Shown: positions 1-54,565, counted from the stretch's first letter. The stretch is 64,000 nucleotides of DNA from Hyperoplus lanceolatus (GCA_026929865.2 CM049404.1:14282501-14346500), one strand, 5' to 3'. The notes: generated by a model not told the origin, from the sequence alone. Made by a program: numbers and translations.

Positions 1-1
1 G

Positions 2-190
2 AATCAGTGAATATCTACTCTAGATCCGTGTTAATACACAACCTAGTAAATGGGTATGTAAACAAAGGGGGTCTACCGTAGCTAGCAACATGCCTGTTTA
101 GAGAGCCTAGGTTGTGTATTAATACCAGCATTTTTTCAGCACACACACAGTATGGACAGGTAGCAGATCATGAGGAGATATTCACTGATT
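2..190. repeat. Short hairpin (MITE-like) repeat
   Basis: Two nested pairs of inverted arms are visible. The outer arms are 15 bp (2-16 and 176-190, aatcagtgaatatct and its complement). The inner arms are 16 bp (31-46 and 107-122, ttaatacacaacctag and its complement). The arms are perfect, so the segment can fold into a hairpin. This is the structure of a small non-autonomous DNA element or of the terminal part of a Tc1-like element. The window edge prevents checking for a target-site duplication, and the outer arm may belong to the Tc1 relic that follows. Confidence 0.5.
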
Positions 191-289
191 TTGACAAAAA
201 AAGGGATTTTGACAACAAGCATTCTCCAGAATTGCTTACTCCACCTTTAATACTCTAAGTCTCTGAATTCTACTGGAGGAATGAACAAA

Positions 290-1545
290 ATTCTTCCAAA
301 AGATATCCCCTCAATTGGTGTTTTTCCCATAAGTGTTGTTCAATTATGCTGTGATGGCCATAGCCGATGATTCACATCATTTTCATACTCATCAAACCAT
401 TTGATGATCCAATGTGCCCTATGGATGGGAACATTGCCAACTCCCAAGAGACCAGTCCTAGAAATGTTTCATCATTGGGTAAAGGTGACCACGTAGAACC
501 ACTCTGTGATGATTTATAGTGACCCTTCTCTCTCAGGGGACAAATGGAAACAAACCATGCCAGCAAAATGTCCTCCATTGAATAACATAGCCACCGGATC
601 CCCTCAATGTAGGGGTTGTGAGGCCAAACTGTATTTTCCAAATGACCTCAGGACAGTTGATTTAGGAGCAGATTCTTTGTTTAGCATTCCTCCTGTGAAG
701 AACTGATAATATCTTCAGTGACACTACAGTTGATAGATGAAAGGACACTGTATTGTATAAAGATTGCATGCCAAGAAAGAACGTTGTCATTTCTCCTACC
801 CTCTTCCATAGGAGGACAGGCTTGACCCTTTTCAGCTGAATCGACATACTCTGATTTCTGTTTGTTTGATTTACTTTCATTAAATATGTAAATGTTGAGG
901 AGTTTCAGTTCACTTATTCCCACAAGGTTTAACTGATTTAAAAACTTCCCGACAGGGGTCAAGCATTCAAGCCCCTACCATTCTCTTGGTGTGCGCCCAC
1001 CCATAAATGCAATCACCCACTTGTGGAGAATATGGTGAAGGTTGACTCATCTGACCAGATCACCTTTTCCAAATATCTGTTGATCAGTGCCTTTGGTTTT
1101 TGCACCACTATATTCTCAAATGTGCATTCATCTCTGTAATTAGGGGTTTATGCACTGCAACCCTTCTATAATATCCCTTAATATGAACTTGTTGACAAAT
1201 TGATCTTAGTGACACAGTCTGATCATGTCATGCAATGACATTCTCAGTCACAGGAGGGTTTGCTCTTCTGTTTGGACTTACAACTCGCTGTATTCCATCA
1301 TGCTCATCAAATTTGCTCTATCAATTTCCAACCCTATTTATTGAGGTCTTTCCCATATATCTTGTCACTGCAGTCACTGTTCCTATTGAAACACTATCCA
1401 GCTGAGTAGTCTTTGTGACTGAAGCTACTGCCATTCATGCTCCTACAATGAACTCTGTAAAATTCCCTGATTGGATGCTATTTTATTAACTGTACCATGC
1501 CGTGCACCTGAGTGGAAGCAACTGCATCGTCATGTTTATCCACTC
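290..1545 (-). mobile_element. Decayed Tc1-like transposase relic
   Basis: Read on the minus strand, this stretch resembles a fish Tc1-like transposon. A WSDES-type catalytic neighbourhood, followed by a TFT-like string, is readable around 1020-1070. Other blocks with stop codons and frameshifts run on either side. No long ORF survives, so it is a dead copy. It is interrupted at 617-953 by about 340 bp of unrelated DNA. It lies in the glutaminase intron upstream of the first visible exon and should have no coding role. The family assignment rests on remembered consensus and the boundaries are approximate. Confidence 0.55.
617..953. mobile_element. Unidentified insertion inside the Tc1 relic
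   Basis: The Tc1-like block stops at about 616 and resumes at about 954. The 6-mer aggggt is present on both sides (611-616 and 954-959), as expected of a target-site duplication. The inserted 337 bp has no recognised family, no clear terminal repeats and no ORF of note. Confidence 0.4.
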
Positions 1546-1755
1546 CTTTATTCAGGTGTTTCCTTTAATCTGCCACCCATCTGTATGTTTCCATTCTGAA
1601 AACCTCCACCGTGTGCATTGCCTCACTAACACTCCACCATTTTCTTTTATGTTTTTGTTTTGTTTTTGTTGGTTTTATTTTGGTGCTTTCTCCATCACAT
1701 CCTCATGTCATACAGACACTCTGTGGGTGACACAAAGGTTCCCTTCTGTCTGCAG

Positions 1756-4700
1756 TCGTGTGTGAAGCCTCTGGAGTACGGCATCGCTGTGCATGAGCTC
1801 GGCTCTGAGGCCGTACATCAATTTGTGGGCAAAGAGCCCAGTGGATTCAAGTTCAACAAACTGTCACTAAGTGACGAAGGTAAGTGAGTAATCCAGACCT
1901 TCACTCCAGTCTCCACCCAAGAACAAACAGTAACCCCTACTCTTTACCCTAACCCTCCTAATACAGAATGAGGATTGATCCTAGTTTTGTAAAATAGCAA
2001 AATTACAAGGAACACCTTGTAGGCCTTCCTCATGATGTAATTGAGACTTTTTGGAAAAATTGGCCTTGATCAGTAATTTCAACAGACTGTGATTGCTAGC
2101 AGAGCAGAGGTAGAGATAGAGCAAGAACAAGCCCTCATTTGTGCAAGAACAAGCCAGAGTTGACCAAATCGACTTTTTACCAAATTGTGTACTTTTATCA
2201 CCTCACCTTTGTAGCCATTTGCTATTGCATTGCCCCATCTGAATCCTATATGCTGTATACTGTATGTGTTCAGTTTACCAGTTGATAAATTCCGCTGACG
2301 AAACATCCCTGCTGCTAATCTCCGTTTATTGCTCTTGAGGTTAGTGGCAGATGAGCCGTAACATGCTGCTTTTGTTTCCTGTGCAGATAAACCGCACAAC
2401 CCCATGGTGAATGCCGGCGCTATCGTCATCAGCTCCTTACTTAAGGTAAAAACTTGAGGCTTGTCAGCGATGGATGCGTTGAATTGATAGCAGATTCTTA
2501 CTAAATGCAGAGGTTTTGATATTACCAATAAACAAACAAAACACCATACACAGTTAATAAAAACAGAGAATGGGATCTCAGGAACCATCCACTTATAACC
2601 AAAACAAGGTTCTATGTTGTCTGTTCTCAGACCTAGAACTCATTGAAGGATTTTCCCTTTCAATGATAACTGTGCAGTCAGACATTTTTTCTATGTTCCA
2701 CCAAAAGAAGAGGTCCACAAATTAGGCTTTATGCCAGTTTGTTTTTACAAAATAATAGCATGTCTTTGTCCGTGCATAGACATGAATATATTTCTAGAAT
2801 CAATCAATGTGAAACGACACAGTGGCAGTCTGTGTTAGCAGTGCTCACCGATCAGTATTGGGAAACCTTTCTAAAACAAATGCTAAGCTTGTGGCACTGT
2901 TCCCGGTAGAAAATGTGTCGGAAATTGCTCAACTCATCAGTGAGTTTTGACCTTATTGTACGATGTATGTGGGTGGAGTTTAGCCATATATGGTTGTGTC
3001 TTTTTCGTAAGTGGAGCTTTTCCCAAAGTTCTCCAGCTGACAGCAGAGATACTCTGGACCCCTTATCATATTCAGGTCAAGTTCAGCAGCGAGGGAGAGA
3101 GTCTGTGTTTGGGCCTGACGTGTGTGTGCTTCTGGCCAATTACAGCCCTCAGAACAGAAGGTGTGTTAGCCACCCTCACATGTGCGTGTCTATGGGGGGA
3201 AGGGGCATTATATCTTGAACAAAGATAAAAAATAAAATAAAAACGTTGTATTATTATAATGCCTCAGTGGGAACAGCTTAGATGTTGCAAATATACAGTA
3301 TATACAGGATATTCATGAATTTATTCATTTATTTATTTTCAAAAGCTAGTTTGCAGAACAGCCAGCTGGAAAACAACATAAAATCAACTCCTTCATAAGC
3401 CACAAGGTTTAGCCTCGGGTCTTTATTATTACTCACAGAAATATTTGTTTATACCTTTAACCTTTACAAGGAAAGCCATTAAAATGAATTTGACTACCAT
3501 CCATATTTGGTAACTTTACGACTTGGTAATGATCCCCACACTGGTCAGTGAAATTCAAGCACAGCAATAAACAGACGCGTGGTTAGTCCATGGTCTGTGT
3601 ACAAACAGGTCATGTGCATGTCATACCTGGACACCGACCTAAGTTTGGAACCAAAGTTATGTTTTGGTGTCAAAGTACTCAAACACTGCCATCTATAGGG
3701 ACTCACTTACTGTTTGCATACTATCAGAAAGTAATTTTTTTTATTCCCCCCTCTGCTGACAGCCTAACTCAAATAAGGCAGAGAGGTTCGACTATGTAAG
3801 TAAATGCTTTAAATTTTCAAACAATTTTTTTTTATTCAAATTATTGGTTTGGTCACCCTACTAAACCATGTGCAAAAACTTCATTCTTGCAGGTGATGGA
3901 TTTCCTGAAAAGCATGGCTGGTACAGAGTATGTGGGCTTTAACAATGCAACGTGAGTAATGTGCTTCAGGAAATGCTACATTATCGTCCTGTGTTGCCTA
4001 AAATATAACTCTCTGATACCTGTTTTGCTTTTGCAGTTTCCAGTCAGAGAGGGAGACCGGTGATAGGAATTATGCAATTGGTTATTACCTCAAAGAGAAA
4101 AAGGTGAGTTTTAGGATATTTTATGTCTAATAGCGGTCACCTCAAGTGCTTGTTCAGTTCTCATGTCCTCGAAAAAATGTATAACCTCAGTATGAACTCA
4201 ATCTGATCTTAATCTTTGCAGTGCTTTCCTGAAAATGCAGATATGATGGGTGCCCTTGACTTCTACTTTCAGGTAAGTCTGTTTGTCGTAACATTGTAGT
4301 ATTCCGTGGATGAAACATTCAAGGAAAAGTTTGAGATTTGGGGAAATAAATGCACTCGCTTTCTTGTCAACATTTAGATGATAAGACCTCCCAGATACAG
4401 CAGGACTTACTGTAGAAGCCACTGAACTCAAACGTCTGGCACAGAACCTACTGTTAAATCCCTAAACTTCACACTTTGGTTTTTGTGTATGGATGAATAA
4501 AGATATGTATGAAAAAGCTTTAGAGATTCTGGTCGGCAGATGTTATTGCCTTAGGAAGAGCCAGGCTAGCTCCTGTCCCGTTTCCAGTCCTAATGTTAGC
4601 GAAGCTAGTGTGATATTTGGTATCCATCTCTGCATTTAACTCTCCGCAATAAAATGGGACTATTACTCCGAAACTGTGCCATATATTCATCTCCAGCAGT

Positions 4701-6678
4701 TAAAAACGTTTGTGTTGTTGTAGTTGTGCTCCATTGAGGTGACCTGTGAGTCAGGAAGTGTCATGGCTGCCACACTGGCCAATGGAGGTATTTGTCCAAT
4801 CACAGGCGAGCGTGTGATGAGCGCTGAAGCCGTGCGCAACACCCTGAGTCTCATGCACTCCTGTGGCATGTACGACTTCTCCGGACAGTTTGCCTTCCAC
4901 GTGAGTCATGGCAAATTAAAAGATGCGTTTTAAAGCATTGTGTCACAAGATGTTAAATCAAGGTTTCTAATGTACGTATATTAAATCAGACATTTTCTTT
5001 GCTGCTTTTACTCAGGTTGGCTTGCCAGCTAAATCTGGTGTCTCAGGTGCTGTTCTGCTGGTCGTCCCCAACGTTATGGGTATGATGTGTTGGTCCCCGC
5101 CTTTAGATCGGCTTGGAAACAGTGTCCGTGGCATTCACTTCTGTCAGGTATACCTTCACATATTTATCAATTTGTCTGTATCTGCATGCTTCCAATATTC
5201 CATCTTAATGGAACTTTCCTTCACCAGGAGCTGGTGTCTCACTTCAACTTCCACAATTACGACAACCTGAGGCACTTCACTAAGAAACACGACCCCAGAC
5301 GGAAATCGGATGATGATCCAGTCAGTTCACAAATATCTATGTTAAATTCACAAGTCGATTTAAGGAAAATTGTCCACTTTCATACAATAATGTTGGCTTT
5401 ACGATCCATCAGAACAAGTCAGTGGTAAACCTGATGTTTGGAGCCTATAGCGGTGACGTCTCTGCTCTGAGGAGGTAAATAAAAGCTGAACCATTGCTTT
5501 TCATTTGTCATCCTTAAAGGAATACTTCACCCATACGGAACCAGCGTTCTATCATTATAAAATAACTATTATAATATAATGAATTAGGTTTTTCTTCCCT
5601 TGGCCCAGCTGTCCTGTTATTCCTGACCCTTACTGTGATGTCACAGTAAGGAAACTGTAGGGTTAGACAGTGAGACCATAAAACACTCTTTCTGCCTTTT
5701 CTCAGGCTAAGATGATCCGATTTCAATTTTTTTTGCACATTTATACTAAATAGGATCTCCGAGTTCAATACACCTTCATATTCCAACCGGTGAAGTAGGC
5801 CTTTAAGCTCCATTGCAGTCTTTCTTGTGAAGATCAATAACATTTTCAATACATGTCTGTGAATTAGCTTAACATTTTTTTTTATCTGTACAAAGAAAGT
5901 TTTTAAATGACAAGTTCCCAGGAAGTTATTAGACATAATGATAATCTAGCAACATATGGTTTTTACAGTTTCCCATCTTGCTCTTGGCCTAGAAAGAAAG
6001 TAAAGATATCCCCCAAAATGTTGAATTATTCTTTGAAGAGTTCATATGCTGCATATATCCTTTTGTATTTTTTAAATGTCTAATTGCAGGGTTACTCAGC
6101 AAGGTTTCTGACAGGGTGACTACATCGAGTTCACCTTTCCTTGTGTCTCCTCTCCTCTCTTTTGTTGCCCAGGTTTGCTCTTTCAGCAGTGAATATGGAA
6201 CAGACAGACTACGATTCTCGCACAGCGCTCCACGTCGCTGCAGCAGAAGGTGACACTTCATTACAAAGTCCATTTATTCCTCCGTAATATTTTTTATTAT
6301 TCAAACAAGGATAACTGACATTTGGCGCTTGGATTGCTCTATTTTGTCTTTCAGGTCACCTGGAAGCTGTTATCTTCCTAACTGAAGTGTGTAAAGTGAA
6401 TCCCCACATGAAGGACAGGTAGGGATTTTATATATAAACTTTTATCTGAAATTTGTTTTGAAATGGTAGAAAAGTCCATATCACTAACCATATTCATTCA
6501 AATTGTGTCATCCATCAGATGGGGGAACACACCTCTAGATGACTCTGTCCAGTTTGGCCACGAAATTATTGTCAGAGTCCTGCAAGAGTACGGGGGCGTG
6601 TTTGGTGGCAGCGTGTCACAGGGTGACACAGTGGAGCAGAAGGACGTGGTACTGGATACGTTGAAGAGCATTGTTTAA
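1756..6678 (+). CDS. gls2: Glutaminase, liver-type (3' part, 13 exons)
   Basis: Phosphate-activated glutaminase hydrolyses glutamine to glutamate and ammonia in mitochondria. Coding exons: 1756-1879, 2387-2445, 3763-3795, 3893-3951, 4037-4103, 4222-4272, 4724-4900, 5016-5147, 5228-5320, 5413-5474, 6173-6249, 6355-6418, 6519-6678. They join in frame to 385 residues and a stop. The N-terminus and the catalytic Ser-Lys dyad lie upstream of the window. Readable active-site blocks are [28 protein letters not shown] and PAKSGVSG, followed by ankyrin repeats ([16 protein letters not shown]) that mark the C-terminus. The gating loop reads [10 protein letters not shown]. The Ser where kidney-type GLS has Phe322, together with NKSVVNL and [12 protein letters not shown], points to GLS2 rather than GLS. 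The donor after 5320 is the less common gtcagt. The gene is tail-to-tail with spryd4. Confidence 0.93.
4310..4700. repeat. Old teleost interspersed repeat in gls2 intron
   Basis: Phrases such as ttgagatttggggaaat and gccaggctagctcctgtc match a very common fish non-coding repeat remembered from many genomes. The copy is diverged and has no clear ends. It fills most of the intron between the exons ending at 4272 and starting at 4724. Confidence 0.4.
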
Positions 6679-8160
6679 ACCATAAGGGATCATAAGAGTT
6701 TGTAATGGAAATACATTTATTTTATCATGCACCAAAGAGGACTGAAAAGGACACAGGAGGATCGAGAGACGCGGTGAATGAATGAGTTTATTTTGAAGTG
6801 GCCTACGAGGAACTTTAAGTGTTTGTTGATTCTAGCGGCTTCTTTGGACAAAAGCAGTATTGTTTTACGACACCATCTGTCCTAACGATCTTTGCTAGCG
6901 CGGGCTGGCGGCGCGGGCATTTGTTTAGGAAGCGAGGGAAAGAGAGACAGAGAGACCAAAGGGTGCACCACGATGAGGTAATGTATTTATATATGACTAT
7001 GTCAGATTAATAATGGTAATATATGACAATGGTTAAGCAAAAAATATATACTTTGATTTAGTACCGTTTGGGAAATATATTTTCCAGACTGCTTTCGTTA
7101 ATCGATTTATATGAGGAGGCAGGCATTCGGACCAGAGCAAAGGCATTAATAATAACTATACAAAATGGTGTACTTTTTCGCTGATGGTCTCGTTTGCTTG
7201 AGAAGATCATTTATGATCATTAGAGGAAAAATTAGACTGTTTCATAAACATTTAAGAGTTCCTCAAAGTCCCTTAAAATGTACTAATAGATGTTAAATAA
7301 TATTAATGTGGGGTTCATCTTTTAAACTGTTGAAAAGCCTTGCAGTGCAGGATAGAGTTCCTTTTTATTGCATTTCTGCAGACTCGAGGAACTGTATATC
7401 AATGTTAATTATCAACAAATAACCAAGTAAACTTGCGTGGAGAAAAACAACATTCATTTGGCCTGTGCTGTGCCTATGCCCCTGAGTTGTAAATATATAA
7501 TATATTGTGCTTATTTATTTATAAAATATTGAAATATATTTTGCTTCATCAGTCCAGCACTTAATAAGGGTATTTTATGCGCCCTGTATAATGACTGATT
7601 TCATATTCTCGAAGCTGCTTGATTAATCATTCTACCTCAACAGGAGGTGATTGGGCTGCAGTTGTGCCTGTAACACTGGAAGGACTGTTTCATGGTGGTT
7701 AAAGCCAGTTCACTGAGGCCCATAGGCCACTCAATTCATATTATTATTGTGTTGATGTTATGTGTTGATATGTTTACTATATAGGATAGGATTTACTCTT
7801 TCTTCGTTAATATCACAGAAATATCTATGTCCCAGGCGCTGGAATAAGTGTACATTCAAGTTACTCAAACACTAGTCATGCAAATGACTGCTGCAAACTT
7901 GACACACAGATGTGTTTGAAGTGATACTTTTTAACATGAGGAAAATTGAGCTGGTGGTTTGTACTCTGCTAAAAGTACAACATTCATTAAATCATCTTAA
8001 ACGAATGCATTTCATTCATTTTGCGTTCTTTTCATGGAACTCTGGCAGTGAAATGATTCCTTAGCATGACTTCAGTTTAAGTCACTCACTGTAAATATGT
8101 ATCATCTTGCTGTAAATAAAATCAATTTAAAAGCATTTTCAGTAAGATTATTTTATTATT
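6679..8160 (+). other. gls2 3' UTR and polyadenylation region
   Basis: After the stop codon at 6676-6678 there is AT-rich non-coding DNA with no plausible exon. A canonical aataaa lies at 8115-8120, giving a 3' UTR of roughly 1.45 kb if used. The reverse-strand aataaa at 8152-8157 could serve the converging spryd4 transcript, so the two 3' ends may meet here. This is inference from signal positions only. Confidence 0.45.
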
Positions 8161-8161
8161 A

Positions 8162-8395
8162 GGGGCGACTGTGGCTCAGTTGGTAGAGCGGGTTGGCCGA
8201 TGATCAAAGGGTTGGAGGTTCCATCCCTGCCCTGCCACCTGTGTCATAGTTGTTGTGTCCTTGGGCAAGACACTTAACCCACCTTGCCTCGTGTGAATGT
8301 CGATAGTTAGCCTGCTATCGGTGTATGAATGTGTGTGTGAATGGTAACGTGAGAAAGGAAAACACGTCTCCCTTGCAAAAGAGTCTTAAAAAAAA
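8162..8395 (+). repeat. tRNA-derived SINE
   Basis: The head carries an A box (tggctcagttggtagagc) and a B-box-like segment (ggaggttccatccc), which are RNA polymerase III promoter elements. A body containing cttgggcaagacact follows, then gaatgtcgatagttagc, which recurs at 62229. The 3' tail is short, with aagagtctt repeated twice around an A run, so the usual LINE-like tail is truncated. It lies between the convergent gls2 and spryd4 genes. Confidence 0.75.
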
Positions 8396-8813
8396 GAGTC
8401 TTACAAAATTAAACAATATACAGTATGAAAATGAGACTGAAAAAGGTGTTGTGTTGTTTTCAACTTTAAACCAGTGCATCTAATGCCAGGAGAGTGTAAA
8501 TACAATTATTTGGCAATAACTGTTCTTTTCAAAGTCATCCTTATCACATTATTAAGTCTAAGAGGTAATAATTGTGGAACAGGGACACACAAAAAGACTA
8601 GTATGTGGTTTGATTGCCTGAGTCTGGATGACATACACAAAGTCGTTTTTATGAACCAGCTGGACTACAAAAAAATAACTATCAACAACAATTAGGATGT
8701 GCATGATTCCAATATTGCTTTCTTTCCTGCACGGTTGAAATGAATATTGCCACGGTACCAAACCCGGTCTTTGATGGCCATCACAATCTCTCAGCATCAG
8801 AGTTCAGCCTGCT
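8396..8813. other. 3' flank of spryd4, no feature seen
   Basis: AT-rich sequence between the SINE and the spryd4 stop codon. It is presumably spryd4 3' UTR. No canonical minus-strand polyadenylation hexamer was seen inside it. The short ORFs on both strands lack any recognisable domain. Confidence 0.4.
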
Positions 8814-10123
8814 TTACTTCAGCCCTTCAGGCTCCTCGAGGCCTGAGTGTGTGAGTAGCTCCCCGTCCCAAAGTCCAAAGGCAGGGCAGAGGGGAGTCTT
8901 GAATTGGGCTCTGATGGTGTGAATGATGGCGGGTTTTTCTATGTCCACCAGCGACATAAGGCCCGCTTCGTAGTCAAGCAGGATGCCAATGCGGTCTGGC
9001 TTCCCCACCAGCGTCACAGGGACTATCTTATTGCCGGTCATGACAAACCACTTGCGCTGGGCGTAGCCGTACACCCAGGAGGAGCTGTTAGTGCCCACGC
9101 AGTCTTCTCTGGACATCTGTGCCTCGGCCACACCCACACGGAACTCTTGAGACTTTTTCACCGTCACCTGCCAGTAGTGTCGTCCAGCGCTGATCTTCTC
9201 ATCGCCAAACACAACGGCCCAGTCCCGGAAGCGCTCGGGGTTGTCCGGCACGTGGGTGGGGTCAAGGCCCAGCATGCGGTAGATGACGCCAGTTTCTTTC
9301 TTGAAGAGGTCCAGACTGCTGTGAGCCGTTCTCTCATCAAGCCTGAACTGGGCATCTGCAGGACAATAAGTAAATAAATATTAAATAATCTTTGAATTTT
9401 CAAACTCATGTGCAAATCATAACATTAATTTCTATTTTGTAGTGCTAGAAAAGAGTCATCATAGACCTGTGTGAAGAATCAAAATGTCAACCGAGTCTAT
9501 GAATCTGATTAATGAGGGAACACTATACAATAAGAATGCTCTCATGTAGAAATTGGCACTAGGAAAGTACCTCAAATTAGTTTTCTTCGGTAAGGTAGTC
9601 CTATTTTAGTTAATGTACTTACATAAAAGACTCTTTAAAAAAGTCAAGTTATCACTCAACTGTAAAATTATGATGAACTTCGTTAGGCGACGACGCATGC
9701 GCGTCTAAGTTCAGACCAAAAATGCCATTCTAGAGTGGCGCTGTAAAGAAGGACCTGAGGTAAAACTTGCTAAACGTTTCCTCAACTTCCTCGGCGTTCA
9801 CGTGTTTAACCAGTATAACTTAATAATGTTAATCTAGTTACAGGGTTTGTCTCGTGGCAGAAAGTGCAGGTTTTTGGGGCAAGACCATAACAATAACAAA
9901 CATTAGTTGTCAGGCTCGGTGTACACTGACCTCTGTGCTGCAGAAGCTAACGTGTCTTTATTAAATACCTTTAAAGGATATTTGACTCACTGTGCCCTGC
10001 CGATGTGGATATGTAGCAAATCCTGGCTGGTAGAAAAGCAGCTCTACTGTGTCTGACTGACAGGGAGGTGGCAGTCCGTCCTGCCAGGCGACAGAGACCA
10101 GCAACACTTGAAGACGTCGCCAT
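8814..10123 (-). CDS. spryd4: SPRY domain-containing protein 4
   Basis: Two coding exons on the minus strand: 10123-9991, then 9355-8814. They join in frame (133 + 542 nt) to give 224 residues. The donor is gtgagt and the acceptor tgcag; the join creates Asn at the boundary. Exon 1 begins MATSSSVAGLCRLAGRTA and its first 44 residues have six Arg and no acidic residue, consistent with a mitochondrial presequence. Exon 2 has ERTAHSSLDLF, a PRY-like part (RFRDWAVVF, GRHYWQVTV) and the SPRY core, ending WDGELLTHSGLEEPEGLK, very like human SPRYD4 (207 residues). Human SPRYD4 also neighbours GLS2. The molecular role is poorly known. SPRY domains are binding modules and no catalytic site is expected. 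Confidence 0.92.
9356..9990 (-). other. spryd4 intron 1
   Basis: A 635-bp intron between the presequence exon and the SPRY exon. It contains an NRF1-like core, gcatgcgc, at 9695-9702, which would be a reasonable regulatory site for a gene of a mitochondrial protein. No exon or repeat was recognised. Confidence 0.45.
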
Positions 10124-11580
<1,457 letters not shown>

Positions 11581-12312
11581 CCGGTGAACAGCAGAGCGTC
11601 AGTCCGCTCTCTTCCACTTCTACAGACACAGAGCAAAAGCGAGAGGAAAGCTCACAACTCAGCACCGACCACAGTAACCCGCCGCCACACTCTCTTCTCC
11701 AGAGAACATCTCCCTACTTGACCCGAAACATCTGCGGGTGGCAACAGACACGAGTCACACGGAGCTGCATGGGAACTCCTTATGAATGAGCTCAAGTGTC
11801 AGAAGGATTTCTCTCTCGTTTCGGTCTCCGTGTTTTCGTGCTGAAGATGGTGCGTGTTTCTCTGGACTTATAAAAGACCGGCAGCCAAATCACAGGCTGA
11901 TGAAACACTTTGTCAGACCCGTTTCTTTGCTTTGCTGCAACCTAAAGGGAAACCAGCCGAACACCAGTGGAGTACAGTGGTGATGGACCTTCGTTTTGAC
12001 ATCTTGGCTTTGCACGCATTTGAATTGCACATCTGCTTGTGTGAAACGCTCTACTTCTGCCAGCGATCCCCACTCGTCTGATTTTTTTATTTTTTTTTAG
12101 AAAGAGCGGCGGATGCCCCCAGTGTCTTTCCACCAGTCTGAATGAGAGGGATGGCGACCAGACCGCACCAAGTCCAAGAGTGGTTATATTGGCACCTGGC
12201 GATGACAGTTTACGCTACAGGTGAATAAACATCGGCTCGGTTTCTCTTCACAGTGCGTGTGTTCTGAAGCTGTTTATCTCACTCAGATAATCGTGCTTGT
12301 TGCACAGTGACA
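11581..12312 (+). promoter_or_regulatory. asic1 5' UTR and likely promoter-proximal region
   Basis: A CpG-richer stretch leads to the asic1 start codon. A possible 5' intron runs from gtgaat at 12221 to the cag ending at 12307 (87 bp). If it is removed, an upstream ATG at 12142 reads in frame into the main ATG at 12313 and adds 28 residues. If it is retained, the upstream frame ends at the taa at 12226-12228. No TATA box was identified with confidence. Confidence 0.4.
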
Positions 12313-53258
<40,946 letters not shown>

Positions 53259-54191
53259 GCATCTGCAGCCGTGCGGAATGAGCCACCGCTGTTGCACTCT
53301 CTGGTCTGTGAGATGGACTTCGGCTCATTGATGTATTTTAGCCCAGACTGTACGAGCAACAGGGAGTGTCTGCTTATGGTTTGTGAGGGACGAAATGAAC
53401 TCACCATGAGGCTGAAGTCGAGAGGTTAAGTCGCACAGATGTCAGGACGGCAGAAATCGGCTATCAACATGGGGTGATGAATTAAAAAATGCATGGTCAT
53501 CTGTAAAACAGCCATTCAAGACATAGTAACAGATACAGTAACTGGGGGGCATGAACTGACGTGTTCAGTCAATCAGCATTAGAAATCTCAGCTGTGTGGT
53601 CGTCATCTGTCAGCTTGAAGGAGTTTATATGTCTGTTTTCACTTACAAAATGTTTCTTTATATTATTATGTCAGGTCATTTAGTAAATACATTGCATGTT
53701 AGTACAACACAGTAGCTTTCAACACTTTTTACCAACTTTCCATTTTTATATTATCCTCATCTTGTGAAAAGTCTTACCTTGTTTATCAAGGTAAGACCTT
53801 TCATTTTCCTTAGCATTTATGTTAATATATGGTACTACCTCATCTTGCTGGGCAACAGCACGCTTTACATTTACAAGCCAAGAAAAATGAATAACAAAAG
53901 GTCACTTTGATTTATGGAAATGAGACTGGAAAAAAAACTTAGGCCTTTATAACAGAAAACACTTCAGACATGTCACAGTAGGAAAAGCACAGGTGTAAAT
54001 AATGAAATTAACAATGGCTGAATTCCATTTAGTTGCTTCAGTTTCATAGTCCTGTTATTGTTCATGCATGGCCGTTAATACACAACCAAAGCCATTTTAT
54101 TGTATATTAATAACACCTCTACTTTTCAAGACCAGTCAAAATGTCTGCTGTGAAAATGGGCCACAATTAAGGGACAACTCTAGGATAATGG

Positions 54192-54565
54192 TAGCCTGGC
54201 TCCGCCCGCCCGCCTACTTCCGGCCAAATTTTATTTTCCCTTCAGTAGTCAGTCTGGGTGTACAGCCCATTTCCCACTTTTGCCGGAGATTCAACAGCCG
54301 GTCCAATCAGCGAACAGAGCGAGTGGCTGAGAACGATGACGTCGAAGTCGCGCTCCAGTTTCAGTTGCCAGAAGCCGGCTCATGACACACGTGACGACCA
54401 AACGTTATGCGATTGGTTGGCTAATCCAGAGTGGCACTGGGCAGATCCAATAGTTTTAAACTTTAACAGACACCCGCCTCCATGAGTGAACGTTTGCCAA
54501 TTAAAGCACTGCCAGACCTTCTGTAAAAATGAAATGAAGTACGATGGTCTGGTAGCACCAGGCTA
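54192..54565. mobile_element. Non-autonomous DNA transposon, TAG ends (374 bp, copy 2)
   Basis: Same length and ends as the element at 18864 (tagcctggctccgcc to tagcaccaggcta), with only about seven differences. Flanked by a perfect 9-bp duplication, ggataatgg (54183-54191 and 54566-54574). Inserted downstream of the asic1 stop codon, perhaps within the 3' UTR. The ORFs in it mirror those in copy 1 because the DNA is the same; they do not indicate a gene. Confidence 0.9.

Noticed and set aside
8162-8235. tRNA gene
   Set aside because: The A and B boxes are present, but the arms do not close into a cloverleaf and the sequence continues into a SINE body.
8904-9377. 157-aa plus-strand ORF
   Set aside because: Antisense shadow of spryd4 exon 2, which matches SPRYD4 on the minus strand through to its C-terminus.
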